NCBI RefSeq assembly: GCF_003730195.1
Contig: NZ_QWGG01000004.1
Span: forward strand, 517,269 to 581,268
Direction: 5' to 3'
Length of the DNA: 64,000 bases
Source: Halosimplex salinum
GTDB taxonomy: Archaea; Halobacteriota; Halobacteria; Halobacteriales; Haloarculaceae
Position numbers and translations under genes: made by a program. Shown piece after piece: positions 42,498 to 49,676 of this stretch (the first letter of the stretch is position 1; each line of letters opens with the position of its first letter). The notes beneath the pieces were generated by a model. The model ran no database searches, was not told the origin of the DNA, and saw nothing but the letters and a program-made list of their open reading frames with translations.

Positions 42498-43459
42498 GTG
42501 GCACTGACAAGTTCCTGTTCACCGCGGATAGCTGGGAAGAGAAGGTCTACAGGAACAATCACCGTGTTATCAACGACTGGCTTCGCTCAAAAGAGACCAC
42601 CGGAAAATCAAGGCGGACACTCAACGAGTACAGCCGTACCGCCAAGAAGTTCTTCCACGAGGAGTTCCCCAAGCTTGATCCTGTTGACGTCGAAGTCCGT
42701 CACATCGAACAGTACCTCACCCGGCTGAACCAACGCGAGCTGAGCCAGAACACCAAAAGGCGGTACCTCGAATCTCTTAGCGCGTTCTACAGCTGGGCAC
42801 TACAACGACCGCGGTACGAAGAAGTGACCGGTAACCCCGCAGGAGTAATCCTTGAGGAAATCCCTAAGAACGTTCCTGAACGCCCAGACTGCGCCACCTG
42901 GGAAAACGCCTGTAAAATCGTGGACGCGGTGGAAGACCCACGAAACTTCGCACTCACCGCAGTCTTAGCGAAAACCGGTTGCCGAGCGCGTGAAGCCTGC
43001 CGGATCAAAGAAGACGACCTACTACTCGAAGAAGGATTCGTCCGGCTGCGAGAGAGGAAAGGAGGAAACCAGACAGTCGTGCCTATCGACGACGAACTTA
43101 TCCAGTTGATAGAGTTCTACCAGACCCTTCGAACCAGTCGAGGCTCCGACTATCTATTCGAATCCACCAAAGGAGGAAGAATGAAACGCAAACAGCTACG
43201 CCGCCACATCAGAAGTGCTGCTGTCAAAGCCGGAGTCATGGAACAGGGCGAAACACGGTTCCACAAAAAGTTCACACCGCACACCTTTCGAACCGTGTTC
43301 ACCACGTTGATGCGGAACCAAGATATGAGCGACCACATCCTCAAATACATTAGAGGAGACTCCAAGACCGAAACCATGGATATCTACACACGAGTCGACC
43401 GAACACAAGCTAGGAAAGAATACCTCGACTGCATCAAAAAACTCAACGTCCACATCTAA
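42494..43459 (+). CDS. tyrosine-type site-specific recombinase (integrase)
   Basis: A 321-residue integrase. The N-terminal SAM-like core-binding domain (about 10-105) leads into the catalytic domain. The first catalytic Arg is in KTGCRAREACRIKEDDL, the HxxR pair in FTPHTFRTVFTTLM and the nucleophile Tyr in MDIYTRVD. The usual HxxR-to-Tyr motif LGH reads RGD (KYIRGDSKTETMDIYTRV), so the second catalytic His is replaced by Asp. It is expected to integrate and excise the element. It overlaps the upstream small gene and is followed by an iteron-like region. Confidence 0.9.
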   Translation: MSGTDKFLFTADSWEEKVYRNNHRVINDWLRSKETTGKSRRTLNEYSRTAKKFFHEEFPKLDPVDVEVRHIEQYLTRLNQRELSQNTKRRYLESLSAFYSWALQRPRYEEVTGNPAGVILEEIPKNVPERPDCATWENACKIVDAVEDPRNFALTAVLAKTGCRAREACRIKEDDLLLEEGFVRLRERKGGNQTVVPIDDELIQLIEFYQTLRTSRGSDYLFESTKGGRMKRKQLRRHIRSAAVKAGVMEQGETRFHKKFTPHTFRTVFTTLMRNQDMSDHILKYIRGDSKTETMDIYTRVDRTQARKEYLDCIKKLNVHI

Positions 43460-43499
43460 ACTCTCTGAGGAACCGTTCCCTCTCAGGTTCTAATCAGTC

Positions 43500-43533
43500 T
43501 ACAATGTATAGTCGCCGGTGTTTTCCAACCTGA
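43500..43533 (+). repeat. left copy of a 33-34 bp motif flanking the cargo cassette
   Basis: TACA-6-A/T-GTCGCCGG-7/8-AACCTGA. A second copy in the same orientation is at 49317-49349. The first lies 40 bases after the integrase stop. The shared parts include exact TACA, GTCGCCGG and AACCTGA blocks with AT-rich spacers. Confidence 0.6.
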
Positions 43534-43598
43534 TTCAGACCTGATTTTCCGACCTAGAAAGAAGCGATATGACCTGATTCTGGGCTGATTCTCCGTCC
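43529..43598 (+). repeat. iteron-like direct repeats with CCTGATT cores
   Basis: Two imperfect 26-base units, starting CCTGATTCAG (43529) and CCTGATTCTG (43573), each containing two CTGATT-type cores about 12 bases apart and ending TTCCGACC or CTCCGTCC. They sit in the promoter region of the AAA ATPase gene and next to the integrase, so they may bind a regulator or a recombination factor. Confidence 0.55.
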
Positions 43599-43661
43599 CG
43601 CGTTCACGATCATGGTATCGCCAGTTCCGCAGAATCGTTTTCCTTCTCACGCTTGTTCGAA

Positions 43662-45047
43662 ATGTCCTCAGTAGAGAGCATTCATCAAGTAGATTCAAGA
43701 AAGTACAGATCACCAATTGTTGTTATGTCCGAAGAGAAGCTGGCCCTTGTAAACGAGATCGCGGACAACAGCGATCTTATTGTAGGGTTCATAGACGGTT
43801 CCGGGTCAGCCACCGTATCTAATCATACGGATGATGCCGAAGTGGGTGATATCGTTGAAGTCGAGGAAACTGTCCTTGATAGTAGCGATGACAAGGCGGT
43901 TAAGGTAGTTAAAAAAGGAGGTTACGACCGAGGAAGAAGTGTTGGAGTTGTAGAATGTGTTTTCGACGAGAAGATTGCAGTGAGAACCGAAAATGGCCTA
44001 ATTGAAGTCGGCCGGCCTGATGAAACTGTAGAAGAAGGCTATACTATCGCATTAACTCGTTCTCAGTCATTCTCTCAGGTATTGGGTGAGAAGCCAGTTG
44101 AAATTGAACCGAAGCCAGATCTTGAAGTTGACGCGATCAACCTGAATCTAGGTTCTGGAGATGGAGACGAGGAAGAAGAAAGCGAAACAGGAGAGGGGTT
44201 GTACCAACCAGAGAGTATTGATGATGTCTCTTTTGATGATGTTATCGGATTACAGGACGCCAAAGATCGGCTAACTGAGGCAGTAAGTCTCCCGATGGAA
44301 AAGCCCGATGAGATGGAGAAATTTGGTCTTGAAGGCCGATTCGGAATCCTGTTCTACGGCCCCCCAGGGACCGGGAAGACAATGCTAGCAAAAGCAGCCG
44401 CAAACGAATGGGGATCTTCTGACTCATTTTTCCACATCGGTGGCCCAGAAATTGTGAGCAAGTACTATGGTGAGAGCGAACGCCAAATCCGAAAGGTCTT
44501 CGAGGCCGCTAAGCAGAAAGCGGAAGAGAAAGAAGAGGAAGACGGAGAAGGAAAGGAACCTGCAGTAGTCTTTATAGACGAAATCGACAGCGTCGTTCCG
44601 CGCCGAGATCGTGCCGATGAGACAGAACGCCGTATTGTTGCCCAGTTCCTAAGCGAACTTGACGGTTTAGAGGATAGAGGTAATATTGTCGTCATTGGTG
44701 CAACCAATTTGATCGAGGTGATTGATCCAGCAGTACGGCGACCAGGGCGTTTTGATGAGGAGATTGAATTTACTTTACCGGATACCGGGGAACGTCGAGA
44801 AATCCTTGAAGTTCACTCAAACGACATGCCAGTCTCTTCCTCCGTAGATTTTCACGATATTGCGGAGCGGACTCGTGGGTGGTCGGGTGCCGACTTAGAA
44901 TCCATCGTTAAGAAAGCCGGACTCATTGCCGTCAAAGAAGACCGGTCAAAGGTTCACCACGAGGATTTCGTAATCGCGCTTGAGCGATTTGATGAGCAAC
45001 GCGAGGCCAAACGTCAGCAGATAAATGAGGTGAGGCAGCAGGAATGA
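43662..45047 (+). CDS. AAA+ ATPase (Cdc48/PAN-like single AAA domain)
   Basis: A 461-residue protein with the start at the ATG 43662; a TTG three codons earlier and an ATG at 43725 are alternatives. Residues 1-175 form an unrecognised N-terminal region of short beta strands followed by an acidic linker. The AAA domain spans about 190-440: Walker A GPPGTGKT (about 233-240), Walker B VVFIDEID, sensor-like GATN and two Arg fingers in RRPGRFDEE. A C-terminal helical region follows. The family unfolds or remodels proteins. The next gene overlaps by four bases, suggesting a stoichiometric pair. Confidence 0.85.
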   Translation: MSSVESIHQVDSRKYRSPIVVMSEEKLALVNEIADNSDLIVGFIDGSGSATVSNHTDDAEVGDIVEVEETVLDSSDDKAVKVVKKGGYDRGRSVGVVECVFDEKIAVRTENGLIEVGRPDETVEEGYTIALTRSQSFSQVLGEKPVEIEPKPDLEVDAINLNLGSGDGDEEEESETGEGLYQPESIDDVSFDDVIGLQDAKDRLTEAVSLPMEKPDEMEKFGLEGRFGILFYGPPGTGKTMLAKAAANEWGSSDSFFHIGGPEIVSKYYGESERQIRKVFEAAKQKAEEKEEEDGEGKEPAVVFIDEIDSVVPRRDRADETERRIVAQFLSELDGLEDRGNIVVIGATNLIEVIDPAVRRPGRFDEEIEFTLPDTGERREILEVHSNDMPVSSSVDFHDIAERTRGWSGADLESIVKKAGLIAVKEDRSKVHHEDFVIALERFDEQREAKRQQINEVRQQE

Positions 45048-46357
45048 CTCGTCTAAAAATACGTCAAAGACTGCACTCCGTGCTAACGCGGCTACAGCGG
45101 TGGCTTGCCAGAAGTGAATTTGATGATCTCCGTGAGTTTGTTTACCTGGACGAAATTAGTGTTAGGAGTCTGTTGGCTTCAACAGGGGAAGGCGGTATTG
45201 TATCTGAAACAGTTAATGAAGAGATGCGTAGAAGACGTTCTGGATCTAGTGCGGGTGGTTCAATATCAGCTGGCCCAGCCTCTGTTAATGCAAATGTTTC
45301 TGAGGAAAGAGAAAGTCAGGAGACTAAAATTGAGACGCGTAATTACGACCTGATTCAGTCCAAGTTCACGAGACTATACAAGAGCGATGTAGTGGAGAAG
45401 AAGCTTTCACTGGATCAGATACCAATGGAAGAAGAATCCGAGGATGAACCGTTTTCTGGGCTTGCAGCCTCGGATTTAAAACGCGGTGATGTAGTCGAGC
45501 TCCGAGTGAATCTTTCAGCAAATCTCTTGTTCAGGCTGTACAGGACTATTGATTATTTTGCTGATGCATTTGAAGATCAGATTGATTCTGAGACCGAGGA
45601 AATGCTGGAGTTGATAGGCAGTAGTCTTGGCAATCGTATTCCGGTTGTTGGGAAAGCTGTTGACTACAAAGTCGTCGAGGGAGATGAAGACGAGAAGGAG
45701 ATCAAACGTTCTGATCAACTGAATAGTAAGGAGGAAAAGGAAGCAGAGGATTTAGAGGTAGTTACACTGCTCAACCTGGACAGTCTATGGGTTGATCCGA
45801 TACAGACCTTGTTCAATAATGACCGGTTCGTAATCTACTGTAGAATAGAGGACGTGGATATAGACCGTTGGTATCCATTGAAGGTGACTCGTGCGATCAA
45901 CAGTCTCTCAAAACCTGCTGCAAAGAATTTGAACCAAGAGTTCCGACGGGGCTTGGAAGAGACAAGAAGCCAGTTATCCGAACTCCAAAATTTCACTGAT
46001 TGGTCTGCTGACTCAGCGATTCAGTGGGGCCAGGATATTCAACAGTATACTGAATCTCTGGAAGAGGAATATGGTCAAGATGTTTCTGAGGACGAACAGG
46101 AGCAGTTGATCGTAGAGACTATGGAAACTGTTGATCTTGGCGATGAAGTTAGCCAGACGGCACAACGAAAGAGGGTTCTTAACGCCTATACAGATGCTTT
46201 CATCGAGATGTATGGATTAGATCCTGTCGATGATGAGAAACGTCAGAAGTTGCGGCCCGATGCTACCACTTCTACTCAGAATGCTGGTGTAGTGAGTTCT
46301 ACTGATGAAGATAACGCGTTCCGAGTTGAGACAAAAACTGTGGCGCTGTACTGGTGA
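45044..46357 (+). CDS. DUF6414-like protein paired with the AAA ATPase
   Basis: A 437-residue protein. The segment EFVYLDEISVRSLLASTGEGGI (residues about 28-49) recalls the start of DUF6414 proteins; this is a memory-based match. A disordered Ser/Gly-rich stretch (about 60-90) follows, then an alternating beta and helix domain. Residues 280-420 are helical and charged. There is no membrane segment and no catalytic motif that I recognise. Start and stop overlap the AAA gene by four bases (ATGA). The two genes probably form one complex, perhaps with the AAA protein as motor. Confidence 0.65.
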   Translation: MTRLKIRQRLHSVLTRLQRWLARSEFDDLREFVYLDEISVRSLLASTGEGGIVSETVNEEMRRRRSGSSAGGSISAGPASVNANVSEERESQETKIETRNYDLIQSKFTRLYKSDVVEKKLSLDQIPMEEESEDEPFSGLAASDLKRGDVVELRVNLSANLLFRLYRTIDYFADAFEDQIDSETEEMLELIGSSLGNRIPVVGKAVDYKVVEGDEDEKEIKRSDQLNSKEEKEAEDLEVVTLLNLDSLWVDPIQTLFNNDRFVIYCRIEDVDIDRWYPLKVTRAINSLSKPAAKNLNQEFRRGLEETRSQLSELQNFTDWSADSAIQWGQDIQQYTESLEEEYGQDVSEDEQEQLIVETMETVDLGDEVSQTAQRKRVLNAYTDAFIEMYGLDPVDDEKRQKLRPDATTSTQNAGVVSSTDEDNAFRVETKTVALYW

Positions 46358-46417
46358 TTGGAAGGGTCTGATGTCCGGTTGAGTCTCCTGGTTTGAAGAA
46401 TAGTTATTTATGACTAA

Positions 46418-46433
46418 GTAGTATATATACTAC
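46418..46433 (+). promoter_or_regulatory. perfect palindrome upstream of the Met-Gly-Ser protein gene
   Basis: GTAGTATATATACTAC is a perfect 16-bp palindrome ending six bases before the ATG at 46439, in an AT-rich stretch. Its position, where the transcript would start, suggests a repressor operator or a TATA element within a dyad. Confidence 0.6.
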
Positions 46434-46438
46434 ATATA

Positions 46439-46915
46439 ATGGGAAGTGCAACGTCTAGATCCTCTGGCGCGAGCGGGATGGGATATGAAGATGCCAAAAA
46501 AGGTATGAATCAGGCTCTGGAGTCAGATAAAACGAAAGCAGCGGTTGATATCGCTGTTACCGGTGCCCTTGCGGTACAGCCGAACGGTCCGGCTAAAGTT
46601 CCTGCATATAACTGTCTGAAACACACGAATACCCTGATCCAGACTACGCAGAAAGATGGGATTGAGAAAGGTATCCAAGAGACGGGCAAGGACGTTGCGA
46701 AGTCCCAGATCGCCGGTGAGGCGGCTAGTGGTGTAGTCGATACCTCACAGCAAGCGGTCACGATGGCTGCGGAAAACGATACAGTCAGCAGAGGAGTCGA
46801 AGAGGCGAATAAAAACTTCAATGCATCTTCAGAGCAGGCTGCGAAAGATACCCTCGGAGCGGTTTTCTCAAACGGAGCGGATGCCATGATGAGCGGAGGA
46901 TCAAATGATGAGTGA
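46439..46915 (+). CDS. small protein with Met-Gly-Ser N-terminus (candidate QueC-like substrate)
   Basis: A 158-residue protein starting MGSATSRSSGASGMGYED, a flexible Ser/Gly-rich tip. The rest (about 20-155) is a helical region with few aromatic residues (one Tyr and few Phe) and many Ala, Val, Asn and Gln. There is one Cys (about residue 60), and no enzyme motif. The N-terminal Gly would be exposed after Met removal. In Qat and type IV CBASS systems, QueC-like enzymes modify the N-terminal Gly of a partner, so this is a candidate substrate of the 47333 product. That is inference from gene order and sequence. Confidence 0.65.
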   Translation: MGSATSRSSGASGMGYEDAKKGMNQALESDKTKAAVDIAVTGALAVQPNGPAKVPAYNCLKHTNTLIQTTQKDGIEKGIQETGKDVAKSQIAGEAASGVVDTSQQAVTMAAENDTVSRGVEEANKNFNASSEQAAKDTLGAVFSNGADAMMSGGSNDE

Positions 46916-47336
46916 GGATGAGTTCATAGACGATGAGCAGGCGGAACAGAATGTCCAAGAGTTCATTGAGGAACACGGGACAGAAGGCGTATTTGTAGTC
47001 TACTTCCGCCAGTTCATCTTCCGGTTCATCATGCAGGAGCTGAAATCAGAAGACGAAGAGGTTGAAGATATCGGCACTCAGCTCCATCTGGATGTTTCTG
47101 AAGGAGATGAAGTCTTGAAGGTGAAGCGTGAGCAGATGCTTGAACGGTGTGAGGTCTGGGCAAGAGATCTCGTTGATGATCTGAAGGACGATGAAGTCGT
47201 AGGTGAAGTAATCGAGTCAGGGGACTTTGAGCGCCTTGATGATGAGGATGTGGAGGAACGTGTTGAGAACGCTATGGACGAGAAGTTTGAGGAGTGGGAA
47301 AATCAGCTGGAAGAGTTTCTGGAGGAGGTAGAATGA
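46905..47336 (+). CDS. small acidic protein in the cassette
   Basis: A 143-residue, very acidic protein (nearly a third Asp and Glu), with one aromatic-rich stretch, VFVVYFRQFIFRFIMQEL (about 30-48). A long helical C-terminal tail ends in EEFLEEVE. No catalytic motif is visible. The start ATGATG gives two possible initiation points, 46905 or 46908. It overlaps the preceding gene by 11 bases and the following one by four, so all three are translated from one mRNA. It may be a chaperone or inhibitor of the cassette. Confidence 0.65.
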   Translation: MMSEDEFIDDEQAEQNVQEFIEEHGTEGVFVVYFRQFIFRFIMQELKSEDEEVEDIGTQLHLDVSEGDEVLKVKREQMLERCEVWARDLVDDLKDDEVVGEVIESGDFERLDDEDVEERVENAMDEKFEEWENQLEEFLEEVE

Positions 47337-48757
47337 AGTCTCAGAAATTCTTCGTATATCGTCATCCCGAGTTTCATAGAAGAATCGAACAAGACGTCCA
47401 AAGGTACGATAAAACGGATTATGACGATATTGTTGCAGTTATTCCATACCGGAGCTCAAAGTTTCCTCAGGAACACGATTACAATCGAAGGAGGCCTTCT
47501 GAAGATTGGGATTACATCAGGTATGACCATTCGATAACTCAGGAATCGTTCTCTGGTGAAGTTCCGGATGTTGTATTGGATATACTGGAGATTGCAACTG
47601 CTACTTTCGCTGCCGACAAGGCCGTAAGTCGCGAGATAGATATCGATGAAGAAAAGATTGACGACAGCCTTCTCGAAACCCGGAATATCAAGCTTCAGAT
47701 CCCTGTTCTCTCACCTGAGCTAGCGACTGAAGAAGTGGAGCAACTCTATTCGGAAATGGTTTCTCACATGACCCGCGATATCGTAGAATACGAATTCCAT
47801 CATATAGAGTCTATAGAGTCGGTAGAACAGGTTTCGACTCAGAGCGATATTGACGCTGTCGGCCTTCTTTCGGATGGTTTAGACAGTGCAGCAGGGATAT
47901 ACCACAATAAGTCAGAAGGAATTGACGCTGTCCATACTACCATAGACTATGGACAAGGGGTTAAGTCGAAGGCTGAGAACATCGCGGGCCAAGCCGGTGT
48001 TGACCACAGGGCTTACCGGGTGAAATCTGATAGGAGTCGTGAATACACACAGTTTTCTCGCGGCTTGTTGCATTTGAGTTTCGCGGTTTCTGAAGCCCTG
48101 GCAGTAGGAACAGACGAGATACACTGTTTCGAGAACGGGATTATGGCACGGTTCCTGATCCTCTCCGATGGCTGGATGACAACCCGTACAGTCTCACCGC
48201 AGTTCCTTGCGTACTTCAACGGGATACTCTCCAACGTTCTAGAACAGCCATTGAAAGTTGAAAATCCGTTTCGAGATCTGACCAAGACAGAGATTACAGA
48301 GAAGATTCCGGATAAGGAGATTGTCAAGCAGACTGTTTCCTGCCCTCATTCGAGATGGGCCAAAGGGAAGAACTGCGGGCTGTGTATCCCTTGTCTGGTT
48401 CGGAACGTCGGAATTATAGCGAGCAGTCATGAGATTGCCTTCGATGAGCTTTCCGAGTACAATGCGTTGTTGGAGGCGGATTTTGAGGAGCAGTCTCTTG
48501 ATTTCGATGTTTCGGAGGAAGGTTTGAATCCTTCTGCGAGTAGTCCAGAGGTGTTCTTCAAAGGGGTTGCTGAGATAGCGTTCTTTTGCAGACGGGTTTT
48601 GGAAGATAGTCCTCGGCAATTAGCCAGCGAATATTCGGAGCTATTGGATGAGCCAATCTTCTATCAACATCACCGTTTTGCGGAGAACTTTGTAGATGCG
48701 CTTGGAAAAGTAGCATCTGAGAACCCGACCGTCCGAACTCTACTTCCAGACAGTTAA
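47333..48757 (+). CDS. QueC/QatC-like PP-loop enzyme
   Basis: A 474-residue protein with a QueC-like core. The nucleotide-binding PP-loop is SDGLDS (residues 180-185, the canonical second Gly replaced by Asp). ENGIMA and RTVSPQFLAYFN follow, then VENPFRDLTKTEI. The zinc site is C337 with C348, C351 and C354 (Cys-x10-Cys-x2-Cys-x2-Cys). QueC makes 7-cyano-7-deazaguanine; relatives QatC and Cap9 act in anti-phage systems and attach a deazaguanine to protein N-termini. The N-terminal 150 residues form an extra domain not found in plain QueC. The ATG at 47333 overlaps the previous stop (ATGA); an upstream TTG is rejected. Confidence 0.85.
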   Translation: MKSQKFFVYRHPEFHRRIEQDVQRYDKTDYDDIVAVIPYRSSKFPQEHDYNRRRPSEDWDYIRYDHSITQESFSGEVPDVVLDILEIATATFAADKAVSREIDIDEEKIDDSLLETRNIKLQIPVLSPELATEEVEQLYSEMVSHMTRDIVEYEFHHIESIESVEQVSTQSDIDAVGLLSDGLDSAAGIYHNKSEGIDAVHTTIDYGQGVKSKAENIAGQAGVDHRAYRVKSDRSREYTQFSRGLLHLSFAVSEALAVGTDEIHCFENGIMARFLILSDGWMTTRTVSPQFLAYFNGILSNVLEQPLKVENPFRDLTKTEITEKIPDKEIVKQTVSCPHSRWAKGKNCGLCIPCLVRNVGIIASSHEIAFDELSEYNALLEADFEEQSLDFDVSEEGLNPSASSPEVFFKGVAEIAFFCRRVLEDSPRQLASEYSELLDEPIFYQHHRFAENFVDALGKVASENPTVRTLLPDS

Positions 48758-48804
48758 TTCTCTACATCTTGATTTGGAAAGAAATAGAGCCTTTGCTCTA
48801 ATCT

Positions 48805-49215
48805 CTACTCGAATGTTCTGATCCAGTCATCAAGATCCACAGCTTCCAGTTCCCAAGGCTCATGCTGGTCAAAATCCTTTAGCAGTTGTTCCACCGGTGT
48901 CTGATACTCCAAGGCCACTTCATCGTCATCATAAGCGTCCGCCACAAGGGAAACCGCCAAAAGGTACGGACCATGACCGCTGTAACCCCATTGAAAGCTG
49001 GCACCTGGAGCTGAATTACTGAGTTCTCTGCGCGGAAGCAACGAATACTCTACAGTGTTACGGGGATCGTCAACCAATACATCCGGAGCAAACTTCTTCC
49101 GAACATCTTCTCTTCCACAGCGATAGCAATCTACAAGCCTTCCCTCCCGATCACCACGGTAAACGGTTTCAGACGACCTCTCCAACTCCGGTAACCCCAC
49201 ATCACCTCCAGTCAT
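48805..49215 (-). CDS. DUF6166-like protein
   Basis: A 136-residue protein. The C-terminal half contains FQWGYSGHGPYLLAVSLVADA, then a terminal EAVDLDDWIRTF, which resembles the DUF6166 domain seen in mobile elements (memory-based). A CYRC pair (CYRCGRED) near residue 30 and an acidic C-terminus are also visible. It is convergent with the QueC-like gene, with 47 bases between their stops. The function is unknown. Its position is between the cargo genes and the right flanking motif. Confidence 0.6.
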   Translation of the reverse strand: MTGGDVGLPELERSSETVYRGDREGRLVDCYRCGREDVRKKFAPDVLVDDPRNTVEYSLLPRRELSNSAPGASFQWGYSGHGPYLLAVSLVADAYDDDEVALEYQTPVEQLLKDFDQHEPWELEAVDLDDWIRTFE

Positions 49216-49316
49216 AATACCGCAGTAATTATCTCTGAATATTCAAATACAAAACGGGGATGACAACACAACAGCGCCAATGACCTCTACCCCCACCATC
49301 TACCCTGAAATCGTCA

Positions 49317-49349
49317 TACAGAATATTGTCGCCGGATAATCTAACCTGA
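49317..49349 (+). repeat. right copy of the 33-34 bp flanking motif
   Basis: It matches 43500-43533 in the same orientation, with TACA, GTCGCCGG and AACCTGA at nearly the same spacing. It lies in the AT-rich gap 49216-49430. Together with the left copy it brackets about 5.8 kb of cargo. Confidence 0.6.
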
Positions 49350-49472
49350 ACTTTTCAAACCTTGTTCTTTCGGATTGGAAGAGGATATCCTGAAAAAGTT
49401 CTCTGCCAATTAATCAGATAGGGTGGATAGAGTATCGGTGAAGCATTTCAGATAGGGGATTCGGTCAAGATC

Positions 49473-49676
49473 GTGATTGACAAGGTCGACCCGGATATGA
49501 AATACCATGGAAAGAAGGGCGAAATCATCGATATAGATTTTGATGATGCCGGTTCAGTCACCGGAAATCCAGAGGATAACTTCAGCTACACAGTCAAATT
49601 AGAGAATGGAGAGATACCGGACATCCATTTCCGAAGACAAGATCTAAAGTTAGTGAAAGGTTCGGAGCTTAACTGA
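49473..49676 (+). CDS. KOW-like small protein, start uncertain
   Basis: A 67-residue protein with a beta-rich, SH3/KOW-like pattern (HGKKGEIIDIDFDDAGS...YTVKLENGEIPDIHF). The frame is open 42 bases upstream of the GTG, encoding AFQIGDSVKIV, which looks like the natural start of a KOW strand, but no ATG, GTG or TTG is present there. The gene may have lost its start codon or use an unusual one. It is convergent with the VirD4-like gene and overlaps it by eight bases. Confidence 0.45.
   Translation: MIDKVDPDMKYHGKKGEIIDIDFDDAGSVTGNPEDNFSYTVKLENGEIPDIHFRRQDLKLVKGSELN

Noticed and set aside
47333..48757. Simple queC for archaeosine in tRNA
   Set aside because: The extra N-terminal domain, SDG-type PP-loop and setting next to a Met-Gly-Ser protein and AAA pair in a mobile element fit the QatC/Cap9 group better. 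The reading is not proven.
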